From Sebastes aleutianus (taxonomy: Eukaryota; Chordata; Actinopteri; Perciformes; Sebastidae): a DNA stretch of 64,000 bases. The notes beneath the pieces are model-generated. The model was given only the letters and a program-made list of their open reading frames with translations. It ran no database searches and was not told where the DNA came from. This document shows positions 48,966-61,040 of this stretch, in pieces. Each line of letters opens with the position of its first letter. The stretch's first letter is position 1. A program made the translations under genes and the position numbers. Location: NCBI GenBank assembly GCA_916700875.1, contig CAKAKS010000039.1:27498315-27562314 (forward strand), read 5' to 3'.

Positions 48966-49670
48966 TTAGGGCTGCAACTAACAATTATTTTCATCGTCAG
49001 AAACCTACAATAGACCTGTTTTTGTCTTTTTTATGGGTGTTTAGGGGCAGATAGAAGGTCAACATTAGATGTCACATAGAAGTGGTGTACATCGTCTGAA
49101 AGCTGGAAACTTGAAGATTAATTTGAGATGCAGCTTATTACTGTATGTCAACTTGTTGTAGTCATACACCAGAAATAATCATGAAATATTCAAATACACT
49201 ATTTTAGAAATAAATAACACATTCATACTGCATTAAAAAACGACATGTTTTTGTCCAAAACTGCATGTGATTATCATAAAGTGGGCATGTCTGTAAAGGG
49301 GAGACTCGTGGGTAGCCAGAGAACCCATTTTCATTCACATATCTTGAGGTCAGAGGTCAAAGGACCCCTGTGAAAATGGACACGCCAGTTTTTCCTCGTC
49401 AAAATGTAGCCTGACTTTGGAGCGTTATATATATACTCCTTCCTGGCATGCTACGTGACAAGGTTGTTACTAATGGATTCCTTAGGTTTCAAGTTTCATA
49501 TGATATCTTCACTCTAGGTCTAAAACTGAACCTGCTGCATCCTCTGAAAGACAATAAAGTCAGCGGGTCTCAGGGGGTTAATCTATTTTATTTTTTTATT
49601 TTTTTTAGGGGTTGATCTTTTTTTTTTTTAATTAATTAATCTATTAGTTGTTTTGTCCACGAAAAGTCAA
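48966..49670. mobile_element. Fish repeat split by a copy of the 28480 family
   Basis: The left piece TAGGGCTGCAACTAACAATT and the right piece ATTAATCTATTAGTTGTTTT belong to one common repeat (from memory). Between them, about 49000-49577, lies the family of 28480-29435, ending GGTCTCAGGGGG followed by TTAA (49578-49581). Confidence 0.55.
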
Positions 49671-50832
49671 AATATAGTGACATTGGTGGTAGTATTGGAC
49701 ACAATATGTTTTTTTTTTTGGTGCAAATGGTCGCCATCTTTTGATATGCACTTTCAAATGATACAGCACAATTTTATAATTTATAGTAAATTATTTCGCG
49801 GACCCCCTGGCAGACTGCCACAGACCCCTTGGGGTCCCCGGACTCCACTTTGAGAACTGTGCTAAACAACAGTGTGTCCAGAGAAAGCAGCATTTATTTG
49901 CACATATATAAAACTTCACAAAATCCAGTCAATGAAAAAAAAAAAAAAGAAATGTGTCAGGAGAGGTCAAGAAGCCACAGGCTTATACAAAGGACCCCCC
50001 CACCAACCCCAGGAGAAAAAAAAGCAATAACAAAAGGGGAAGAAAGATCTAAACTAACATAATTTTAAAAATACAACAAAAGTTAAACAACAACAAGAAG
50101 TAAACAACATGTGCAGAAAACCTAACCAAACAGTGGAAAATAATCCAATAAAAACAATGAAATACATACAAAAAACAGTACAGAAGAAAATAAAATATAT
50201 CTAAACATATCAAAAGATAATTAGACGTCATTAATTAAATGTGATGATAATTTCTTTTTAAAATGTTCTAAGGATAACGAGCTCTTGATAACATGTAGTT
50301 TGGTGTTCCATATTTGTACACCACGATATCTGATGGAGTATTGGCCATGTTTTGTTTTGTAAAAAACTCACCTTGTCTTTTCCTCTTTTGTCCCTTTGGT
50401 ATGAAATCTACCAGAGCAAACTGGTTGATGGACATGAGCATGATCTACGTTTGTTCTGACATGGCTTCATGATTACTTGGGTATTGAAAGTTTTTCAGTC
50501 AAACAGGTTACCCGTACAAGTCCTACATGACTTTGTGTGACTGTCCTGGATCAGGGCTATATGCAAAGTTGAGATGTTCAGCTTTAATGCCAACATGTAA
50601 GAGCTAGCTAGTGTGAATGCTGTAGTTGCTATTCACTTCTGCGACTTGCAGTGACCAAATCCAGTCAGGAATCCTCTATTGTTGATAACTGGTGTTGCCC
50701 AATGGCTGGATCTCCAATATGGCTGCCAACGGGTCCATTATGTGTCTTCAAAGTTCTATAATCTACATGGTCTGTCTTCCTGTGTTACAAAGGTATGTAT
50801 AGGCCACATGGAGTTGGAGATTCATCGTACTG

Positions 50833-53800
50833 ATGGACTATCCAGCCCCTGTGGAGCTGCTGTCGGCCGCTGGAGAGCTGAGTATGCCATTCTCAGACGC
50901 GGTCAAGTATTGCATCCTGGGAATCTCGGTCACTCTTCTCCTGCTTGCGCTGGGCATCTTGGCATGGCAGGCCTTCAGATGCTGCACACAGAGACACACC
51001 ACATACACACGGCAAGATCCTGGTGAGTAGATCAGATCACAATACCGAACAGTAAAGCACATATTGCTGATGCTCAGTGTCTGACCAAGAAAGTAATTAC
51101 CAAATGCAAACTTGTGTCTGATTTTTTTACTGTAGTGAACAGTGATCTGCCGTACTCGGACGAAAAGTCAACAGAAGCAGGAAACTACTCAGGAGCTCCA
51201 TGTACTAGGGTAAGAGGAAATGAATTTGAGAGGTGTGGACAGAACAAACTATTTTATTTAAACTTATTTTCATTTGACCATATGTCATATATACTCTGGG
51301 GCCACCCTATTGTATCAGGTGTCCCAGAGTTCAAGGCAGCACCCATACAGTACAATCTTAGCCATGACCAGATGTCTTAGGAAATCTATAGATGTTTGAG
51401 GTTCTATGTGGCTTTGTTTGTTGGCAATCTTTTAGGAAACTGCTGTCTTTCAGTCGATACTCAGCTGACAGTCTCCATTTGTTCCTGGATGTGTGTCTAT
51501 ACTATACTATACTATACTATACTATCTGCAGGTACTAATCTCTTGCCATGCATAATCTGCTTTTTATTTGATTGGTTTGTGTAAAGTTTATGACAGCAAA
51601 TTAATTATGAAAGGTGGTGGTGTAAAGTTTGAAGCTGAAAACACAAAATCAAGGAATTCTTTCTGGAAAATGTAGATGCATTCAGGGTGTGATCTACCAA
51701 TTCAACGCTAAGTGAAATTTAACAGGTCTGTACTTCCATCAGGGTGAGGTTTAGGGCTACATTCAGGGTGGACAATATAATAGCACTTTTATACAACTGT
51801 AATTTACAGCTTTATAAATCACCACAAACACCTCTTTGACACAGTGATAACATTTTAGTATTATAAATTCCTCAAATATTTTATTTATTTATACTTTTTA
51901 ATGTCATGTTGATTGTAAAAGATGTTATATTGTAAGATGCTCCTGTTATTTTGTCCAGACCCTGTAGTCCGTGGAGATGCTCCAAATAGGCAACATCGTC
52001 TATGTACATAAAGATTGAGATTAACTTGTTTAAACAAAGGAGAGTTGGGACTTGTCACAAGTCAAATAAAAGCTGGAGCTGCTGCAGTTGTTAATAAAAA
52101 CACCACTGATAGAAATGGCGTGTATGTCTGCATGTTCCCCAGGTGGAGAATGTCAACGCAGACGTCCGCAGGCTGAGTCGCTGTCTGTCTCAGGCCTCGT
52201 TTCCCTCCTCAGGATCCAGCCAGGCAGACGGAGACATGGGGGAGCAGGCCAACATTAAAAAGGTAGTACATTATTACATAATTCTGTTGTCACGTGACAA
52301 TTGGTCAACAATTTGTTGTTTGTCTATTTATTCTCTTCATCTAACTGCATTTTATCGTATGGGATAGGTCGCATACATTTAATGGTTTATGTGCATCCTA
52401 AGAGGCCATGACAATGTGTGCGACTTATTTCCTACTCATTGTGTTGTAAGGGAGGCTTATAATTTTTGGAGGTATACTGTTCAACAGGGTTTTCATCAGA
52501 CTGTCATGTCTGATAAATAACACACTATCTTGAAACATCACGCTCTATTATTGCTTTTCTTTTAACAACACTACAGCCATGCAGCATGCTACCAACTTCT
52601 GAGGTTGTACTTAGTTTAGCAGGTAATATTTACTAGGTTCACCACCTTAGTTTAGCTGGTTAGCAAGCTAACATTTACTAATTAGCACCAAACACAAAGT
52701 AAACCTGAGGCTGATCGGAATGTCATTAGTTTGTAGTATTATTTGGTCATTTGCCCGGATGATGGCGCCAAAGGCCGTATATTGATAAGAAGTGAAAGCC
52801 AATTGGTCATTCCATTGCAACATCAGCAGCAAAGCTATGCCTCCACCATTTTGAACTGTAAGCGACTACCGGACGCTGGTCAAGGCCTATGGAAAGGAGG
52901 CTGGGTCACGGGCGGACATGGGACTTGGGGGTATGGGGTATGACACATGTGCAGTGTAACTGAAGCTGCGGTCGTGCGTTGGGATTGGCTCAATTTTCGG
53001 CGAGTGCAGGCCAGATTATACTGCGCATGTGTTGTACCCCCGCAAATATAACGCGTGACCCAGCCTCCTTTCCATAGGCCTTGACACCAGTTAAACAGAG
53101 ACTCATTGGCGTTTTCATTCCAGTTCCGCCTCTTTGAGTTTTATAGTTTTTGATGGCGCCAGAGGAAATGCAAAGGGATCACCAACGTGTATCTTTTAGG
53201 GACCTTGAATATTTGCAGCAAATTTCCCGGCAGTCTATCCAATAGTTGAGATATTTTACTGTCATCATGGTTGCGCTAGAGGAAGAGTCCGAAGATTGAT
53301 ACATAGATGTTTTTTATTGTCCCAGATGGAGGTTTGTTTTCACATATTCCACAAAGAAGCATACAGATATATATATTTATATCAATACAATACATGAAAT
53401 ATGCACTTGGTCACAGCTACATGTTTACCTTCAGCCAGCCCCTACTCATATACATCACCAAAGACATTAGGATTAATCCTCTGGGGACCATGAATGTGAA
53501 TGAAAATCCCAAGCCTAGCCATCCAGTAGTTGTTGAGATATTTCAGTCTTGTTCAAAGTGTGAACCGACTGACAGACTGATTTTAGTTTTCCGTCGTCTG
53601 GCTGCTGGTACCTGCTCTGAATTTGTTTGAATATGTGGGCTACATTTTATTCTTGACATCTACTGATGATATGATCTGTTCATATTAAGCTTAACAAAGA
53701 TTAATCATGTAAAGAAAATACAGAGTGCATTTCATATTTTCAGGCAATATCAACAGCAGCATTTGGTTTCTTGATGTCTTTCCTAATCTTCTACCAGGTC

Positions 53801-56068
53801 GATGGATCGCTACGTTTTTCCATCTATTATGACCAACTGCAGTCCCAGCTGGTGGTCACCATCTTGCAGGTGGAGGGGCTCCTGGAGCACAGCCAGACGC
53901 GCAGCCTCCAGCCATTTGTTAAGCTAAGACTCATGTGGGCAGGTTCAGAGGCAGTGGAAGTGGAGGACTGTACGGATGAGGAGGTATTTTTTTCGTCATT
54001 GGTTGCCACATACAATATGTCACTCAACAAGTGACATTAAGTGAATTGCTTGGCACAGAAACGACAGCATCGTATTTAGGGGAAATATACAGCTTTTCCT
54101 TTTCTCCTTTCATGCTTTTCAGGCTCATTTTGTAAAAAAGTATGTATGGTTCTCATTCTGTACTGTATGACGGTGTTACTGCTGTGACCCTCATAGGGTG
54201 AAAGGACTGCACCTGTCCTGTGGACTGTGCTGCAGGAGTGGCGGACTCGCATTGTGAAAGGCAGCTGTAACCCTTTATTTGGAGACCAGTTCAGCTGTGC
54301 TCTGCAAGAGGATAAGGAGCTTCATCACATCAACCTCAGGATGGAGGTCCTGCTGCACACAGACCCATCTCTCACTCTCAGTATCTCTCAAATCATAAGG
54401 AATTATTTTGTCAGTTGAAGAAATTAGATCTAAGCAGAGGAAAATTAATGTTTTGTGTGATTCTGTAAGTAAACTGTCCGTCATGTGTCTGTGTGCATCT
54501 CAGGTGAGGGACTTTGATAAATTCTCCAGGCACACAGTGTTAGGAGAGGTGAGGGTTCCTCTAGGCCAGCTCAACATCTCCTACCCTCTGGAGCTCCAAG
54601 AAGATCTGAAGATACCCCAGAAGGTACAGTAAGACATCATGTATACAAACACACCCATATGCAATCAAATAGGAAGTTTTTTTTTTCTTCTCACCTTTCA
54701 TTTGAGGTGAATTAAAGAATGACATTCTTACACATCCACTTTAATGAGTAATTGTAGAGTCATTTTAAAACTGAAAAAAACAAAACAAAATAATAAGCTG
54801 TTATGCCCTCAATCTCTTTTAGTTTTCCATAACTACAAAACTCTGGAGCATTGACAAGTATTTAATACTCTTATCAACATGGGAGTGGGCAAATATGCTT
54901 GCTTGGTGACAATGTATGTATATATTTATTATTGGAAATCAATTAACAAAACAAAACAATGACACATATTGTCCAGAAACCCTCACAGGTACTGCATTTA
55001 GCCTAAAAAAATAAGCTCATAACATGGCAAACTTAAGCCCAACAGGCAACAACAGCTGTCAGTGTATCAGTGTGCTGACTTGACTATGACTTGCCCCAAA
55101 CTGCATGTGATTATCATAAAGTGGGCATGTATGTAAAGGGGAGACTCGTGGGTACCCATAGAACCCATTTTCATTCACATATCTTGAGGTCAGAGGTCAA
55201 GGGACCCCTTTGAAAATGGCAATGCCAATTTTTCCTAGCCAAAATTTAGCGTAACTAAACTAGCGTTACATTTTTTTCTTTGCCTCTTAGTGAAAACAGG
55301 TGGAAGAATCTTGTTTTCTTTTAGGCTGATTTTCTTGTTGTAATACTTATTTCGACCACCAGAGTGCACCACTACCCCCTGTTCTAAATAGGACTAAAAC
55401 ATTCAGGTTTTCTTCCAGTTGAGTTTGTGCTCATGTAGATTTTTTTTTACTTGTTGAATGCTGTTACTTATGTTCTTGCAATACCATATTACATGCTGTA
55501 TAGAAACACAATTTGTGCTGTTTATCGCCCCATTTTCTCGACAGGATCTTGTAGGAGAGGTGCTTCTGTCTTTAAAGTTTCTTCCCACTTCTCAGAGGCT
55601 TGAGGTTGGACTGCTAAAGGTTAGAACGGTCCTCACTGAAATATGCTCAAATGCAGGTAAATAAGAAACACCTTCATAAAAACAAAGCCATGAACATACA
55701 GCTGTCATACACATACAATATAACATATGGCTCCTGATTTGCCTTCTCTGTGTTATACAGTGCTGTACGCCAGGATCAGTGTGCAGTGCAACCAGTGCAA
55801 GTTGAGGTACCAAAAATCCTCTGCAGTGGCCCGCTGCCTGATGACTGTCTTCAATGAGGTCCTCATGTTCTCACTGCCAGAGTTTCCTCTGGATCAGTGT
55901 AAAATATCGGTTTCTGTGTATGAGACTCACACGACTAGGAAAAAAACCAAAACTCTGATCGGACAGTTGACTGTGGGGAAAGAGAATAGATCAGAAGACA
56001 AGCACTGGAGCTTAATGATGCGCTCAGTCCGCCAGCCAGTAGCAAAGTGGCATGGCCTACTGATCTGA
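50833..56068 (+). CDS. Synaptotagmin-like membrane protein with tandem C2 domains, eight exons, complete
   Basis: Exons 50833-51022, 51136-51209, 52143-52262, 53798-53983, 54197-54346, 54504-54623, 55545-55656, 55761-56068 (TGA 56066-56068) give 419 residues, the usual synaptotagmin size. The ATG has an in-frame upstream TAG. Residues ~27-47 form one membrane helix (ILGISVTLLLLALGILAW) followed by RCC, probable palmitoylation cysteines; then a polar linker, C2A (~131-265) and C2B (~281-419). DFDKFSRH (243-250) and the terminal KWHGLL are synaptotagmin signatures. The usual calcium-binding aspartates are mostly absent: C2A has HSQTRSLQPF where loop 1 normally has Asp residues and keeps only the DFD pair, and C2B has YETHTTRKKT in loop 3. 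It is therefore probably a calcium-independent trafficking protein. Candidates are syt8, syt13 or syt19-like; I cannot choose. The donor after exon 5 (GAG|gtcctg) is weak, but the joined frame INLRMEVRDFDKF is right for the family. Confidence 0.88.
51498..51525. repeat. (ACTAT)n microsatellite, synaptotagmin intron 2
   Basis: Five tandem ACTAT units. Confidence 0.85.
52778..53135. mobile_element. Second copy of the 3570 family, interrupted by a MITE
   Basis: GATAAGAAGTGAAAGCCAAT and CGACTACCGGACGCTGG match 3578-3680. The match resumes after 53086 with GACTCATTGGCGTTTTCATT, which corresponds to 4458-4477. Confidence 0.6.
52879..53085. mobile_element. 207-bp MITE with a perfect 32-bp terminal inverted repeat
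   Basis: 52879-52910 is the exact reverse complement of 53054-53085 (it starts GTCAAGGCCTATGGAAAGGA). It lies within the element at 52778-53135. A diverged relative is at 56480-56640. Confidence 0.9.
55090..55265. repeat. Partial copy of the 28480 family, synaptotagmin intron 6
   Basis: ACTGCATGTGATTATCATAA, AAAGTGGGCATGTATGTAAA and CATATCTTGAGGTCAGAGGT match 49258-49360. Confidence 0.65.
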
Positions 56069-56479
56069 CTTGCATCTCATGAATTCTCTCCTGCACTTCC
56101 TGGATGTCTGCACCTGCTTGTATTTAACTGAGAGCTGTGGTGCTCGTGTATCAGGCTGAGGGATCTGCACATAAATATAAAACAGTAGATGCAACATTAC
56201 GTCATAACTAATGAGATAACCGTCCGCCATCTAACCTGGGTATTGTTTACAAGTGCTACCTATGGGCAGCAACTGGTTGTAAGCTGTTCAGCACATAACT
56301 GCTTTACCTGAAGGACCAAAGAGACCAGGGAGGCTGGTATCACTGTTAACACGCCAGTATAGGGTATGTACTTATGGGTCAACTACAAAAAAATTGTGAA
56401 CTAGCTAACTGTTTTACATCTATGGATCTGCACCTGCTTAGCTGCAGGCCAAATATGGACTTCTCTCCCTTCTGACACC

Positions 56480-56640
56480 CAAGGTTTATGGAAAGAGGCT
56501 GGGACACGGGTCTTGATCTATGGGGTATGACACATGCACAGTGTAACTGGAGCTGCGGTCACGCGCGTGGCTATAGGCTCAATTACGGTGAGTGCGGACT
56601 GCACATGTGTTGTACCCCAATAACATGACGCAATGATGAC
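56480..56640. mobile_element. Diverged copy of the 207-bp MITE, after the synaptotagmin stop
   Basis: CAAGGTTTATGGAAAGAGGC, ATGGGGTATGACACATGC and TGCACATGTGTTGTACCCC follow the order seen at 52881-53043. The right end is eroded. Confidence 0.6.
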
Positions 56641-57429
56641 ATTTCCTCTTTTCACCCTCCTTGCTGACACCTCAGTGGTACAAAGACCTCTCTGTTCCAA
56701 TCAGGACAGCGGAGTGACTGCCCAATTGAAACCTTAGGTTACTCAGTCTACTTGTTCACTGTATCTCGCTTTTTAAGCTCCAAATCTCATTGTATTGAAA
56801 GACCTCTAAAGATCTGACATTTGTACTCCTAATTGCTGATGAAGAATACTTTAGTTTGGCACTCATTGCACTCAGTGCATAACTGTGTTGTTTGTTACGG
56901 TTATATTTATCTTTAATATGTGCTGTTCTTTTGTGCTTGTTATAAAAACTGTTCATTCGGAATTATTAAATCTCTATATTGCAACTCTGAATGTTCAGTA
57001 AATTCACTGTAAATAAGAGCATTAACTAATGGCTTATATCTAAGAGAAACCAAAAAGGATAAAATATTTTGAAAAAGAAAGGAATTTTAACCGAAAATCT
57101 TACCAAGGATAAGTAACCACTCTGTGGAAAAACTAAAACAAAACATAGCACAATATTCATTCATTTAGAGAGCAATTTTGAATATATTTTCAAAGCTCTT
57201 TTTTTCAGGAATGCCCAGCTGACACTCACACAGTTGAACACATTAACATCTAATGTTAGGTGGTTAGTTAGCTTTAGAGTTTTTAGAGACTCTGCCTTCA
57301 GAGACTCTACACTGGGATGCACCACAGTGAATTCCTGCATTGATTTTATCCCTTTGCTGCCATCTGTTGGTTTAATGTTTTATTTTGTTTGTGAAAGCAG
57401 AAAACCCAAGTCTAGATAGCAGACTAGAA

Positions 57430-57867
57430 ATATAAGTAAAATTCTTGCATTCACAATTGTACTTAAGTAAAAGTACAAAAGTATTTGCATCAAAATATAT
57501 TTAAAGTACCAAAAGGAAAAGTACACGCAAAATCACCCATTTTAAAAAAAGTGTATTGTATTAATTAACTAAGTAATTGATTCATTAATATGTCCATCAC
57601 TTGTAGGTGGTGAAGGTGCAGCTAGTTACTTTTAAGGGAGGTTTAAGTACTTTATATATATAGGCTACTGTTTGGTAGCTTTGAATCCCCCCCACCAGGA
57701 AGAAGTAACTAGTAAAGCTGTCAGATAAATATAGTGGAGCAAAAAGTACCGTTCCCTCTGAAATGTATAAGTATAAAGTAGCATAAAATAGAAATACTCA
57801 AGGAAAGTACAAGTACCTCCAAATTGTACTTAAGTACAGTGTTTGAGTAAATGTACTTTCCACCACT
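57430..57867. repeat. Common fish repeat with inverted ends
   Basis: ATTGTACTTAAGTAAAAGTAC at the left and AAATTGTACTTAAGTACAGTG with AAATGTACTTTCCACCACTG at the right are typical of a hAT-like fish family (from memory). No coding frame. Confidence 0.5.
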
Positions 57868-58339
57868 GCCTACAGTATGAGTTAGCTTTACATGTGAACA
57901 GCCAGGAACTGAATCAGTCAATTAGGGCTGGAACTAATAATGAAGATGACTATCGTTGTAAATAATAGTTATTAGTTTCCTTATTTTGCAAAGTGGATTT
58001 TTTTTTTTTTTTTATTATAAACAGATTTGTCATTTGGTTTATAAAATGTAAATATATCAAACAACAATAAATTCCCATCAAAAGATAGAACCCAAATGTT
58101 TACAATTTGAATTGAATACAACAGTCAGGCCAGCCATTAGGAATTATGGGCAGGGGGACAGACTTTCCAAATTGGGCCCCTCATCCACCCCGAATCCAGG
58201 TCGGCCAGTTTCATATGATATAATTATATTAAATATTAGGCAATATTCATATTCACTCCAGCTTTAAAAATAAGCCTGCTAGTGGGTTTTATTTGTTAGT
58301 TTGCCTATAGCTCCTCATCTTTGTATGTGCAGTTTCGCC

Positions 58340-58430
58340 TGTCATACCTGCTGCTTCTCCAGAAATTTGTTCATCGCCTCTCGGATCCTTTCTTTTTCTT
58401 GATCTCTCTGTACACTGGTTTTTATTTTGT
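58340..58430 (-). other. Unassigned exon-like coiled-coil frame
   Basis: The minus strand reads VQRDQEKERIREAMNKFLEK, ends QQ, and meets a GT donor (gtatga). It is charged and helical, but short, and I find no partner exon or family. It may be part of an old element. Confidence 0.2.
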
Positions 58431-59572
58431 TGAGCCCCCAATCAGGGCTTTCCACAAGGATATGGAGTAGCCAGCCAGAGGGAAACAGTAGCCAGCTAGG
58501 GGGGTTTTCATAAAAGCCCAAATTTGGTGACCAGTGGTACAATCTAATGATACTATTCCATCATAAACACTGATCTTAATTATTGTGTATGTTAATGAGT
58601 TTGCCTGCCTGATTGTAAACATGTAGCTAGTGAATTATTGTAAAAGAGAATCAGGCTTCTTGTGTGTTACAGCCCACAGTCTGTAATACTTATTAATAAT
58701 TGAAACCACGTCTACTCCTGACTGATCAGAACTTTTCTAATTTAGAGTCATAGACCTTATTTATTATTTATTTATTGACACCTTCACTGTTCACGGTTTA
58801 TCAAGAAATGCCACAATAATGGTTAATATATAAATTCTCTCTTATTCAATGGAAATAAACACGGTTACTTTAAGGGTCCCAGGTCTTATCTAGCCTGTGT
58901 ATTGATTTTAAATTAAACTATTGATAAAATAAATAAAATAATGGCAAAAAGAACTCTGAAATAACAAAACATGTGAATCACTTGACTCAAATCATGTGAA
59001 TCTAGTAAATCAACTCTGTCATCTACACTATCATCATACTTTATCATATAGGGGCAGGAACAGCAGGAAGTTCCATTACGTCATATTTATATTTAGGATT
59101 CGAGACATCTGAGTCCGACCCTCTGGAGGTGACGACATCTCTCATCGATCAGCTGAGGGACCGAACCATTTTCACAATAACAGCGGGGGTGTGAGATGAT
59201 AAGTTAAAAGGTGTTTTAATGATACCAATATATTTATTTATCATGTAAATATATTGAATTTGTACTTTCAGTGATATAGGTCAGTAAGTTAAGTGTTGTT
59301 CTTGATCCCATTTAAGGGTCCACCATAGACCACCTTTGCATGGACCCAACCCCCCCTGGCCTTGGGCCCGGGGACAGCTGTACCCGTTGCTCCTGACAAC
59401 AGTAACACATGACAACGCCAACCAGCAAATGGTTGATGAATTCCATGAGTGGTTAATTATAACTGAGAACTTTTTAAAAAAAAATGTTATACACTTTATT
59501 AAAGACAATATCATATACAATACATATAGGACACATAAAGACACACAAAATACAACATCAACAATAAAAGGT

Positions 59573-61040
59573 TACACTGTAAACAATTGCTGTTAATTTA
59601 CAGCAGGATTTCAACAGTATTAACTTGTTATTGCTAAAAAACAGTGCTTTACTGTTAAAGGGACTATTTGTAACTTTCAGAAATGCTTCTTAAAAGCGAC
59701 ACTTGTGGCCGTGAAATCAACGAAAGTCAGCGTCGGGCTCGCGCTTGCTCGCTCTAAATATACCTGAACGAGCATCGTTCAAAACAGTGAGGCGACACAC
59801 GTCAGCTAAAAGCACAATATCACTCTATATTTCAGCTGCTTGGCAGTAATGTTAGCTGACCAGACGAAGGTCTCTCCATGAACATGATTTAGATCTGATC
59901 CTAGTGTTGGCTTTTCCTGCCTAAGTGCAGGCTGATGCAGCGGGGCTCTGCAGCGTGTCTCCCTGCTCTCTCCGCCCGCAGCCGGAGAGAGCAGAGGAGA
60001 CACCGGCACCCGGTCGGTAACGAGAGGGTAACGTAACTCTCTGAAGAGCTCCGTCACTTCACAAGACACGGGAAAGCTCTGTTGGTCTGGAGGAACTGCA
60101 GCATTTATTTCTGCACAAACGTCCCCTGTGCATTCACTAGATATTCTCAGAGCTAAACTAACTCTTCTGCAGTGTGTAGTGAGCGCGCGTTCACGTCTAG
60201 AGGTGGAGCGAGACAGCGAGGACGCGCGCGCATTCTGAGTGAAGGAGAGCAGGCAGCGGAGACGAGGCTCCAGCCACACGCGAGCGCGCATATGCGAACG
60301 CGCATATGCGAACGCGCATGTGTGGCGACCCGCTACATTTATACGCTTAAAAAGTTACAAATAGTCCCTATAATACAAAAGAAAACTTGTTAAATTACGC
60401 TCATAGGCCGTTTTTTAACTGAACTATGATGCATTCTTAAAAAGCAGCACTTTACTGCTGATCAACTGTCTAAAGTATCATCAGTAACAGTTTCATGCAG
60501 TATTGTTTTAATTCTGGGACCTGATCTGCACATGTGAGGCTTGTACATTGTACATGATTGTAAAATCAGTGAATTAGCTCTGTTCTTCACTCACATGTTG
60601 TTATGGTTTGCATTCTGAGCTTATAGCCAGCTAGAGACACACATTTTTGGAAAAAGTGTCAACAAGTCTATTATAGCCTTTTTCCTAACAAGTGCCTTTA
60701 ATTGTATTTAGTGTGACTATTCCTATGTCTGTAACCTGCTAAGTCTATTCATCTAGGCAAAAAAATAATGTTGTATGTAAAAAATACAACCTAAATAGTG
60801 CATTAAAACAAATCAGTAAGATAATGTAAAAGAAAGGTGAAAAACAGCTATATCTTTAAACAGTAAATTAATACTGTGAAATTAATAAAAAAAAAAAAAA
60901 ACAGTTCAAACTGTATTTTTCATTAACAGTATAAAGCTGTAAATTTCAGCGACGGTATAATAATGTTAATTTTACAGTAACATAAAGGCAACCCTGCTGC
61001 CAGTTCTTTACTGTTATTTTACTGGGAAGTTCTGAACAGT
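59573..61040. mobile_element. Possible element with family B inserted in it
   Basis: The left edge TACACTGTAAACAATTGCTG and the right edge (minus strand TACACTGTTCAGAACTTCCC) are weak inverted ends, with TTTACAGTAA-type repeats between. Family B copy 2 sits inside. Only a suggestion. Confidence 0.35.
59659..60369 (-). mobile_element. TTAA-flanked element, family B, copy 2, inverted
   Basis: TTAA at 59655-59658; ATAA (mutated) at 60370-60373. Ends AGGGACTATTTGTAACTTTC and (minus strand) AGGGACTATTTGTAACTTTT. The frame on the minus strand (60291-59806) is the counterpart of the one at 34025-34309. Confidence 0.8.

Noticed and set aside
50679..51026. 115-residue frame overlapping the first synaptotagmin exon
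   Set aside because: Different frame; only the frame from 50833 gives a membrane helix and joins the C2 exons.
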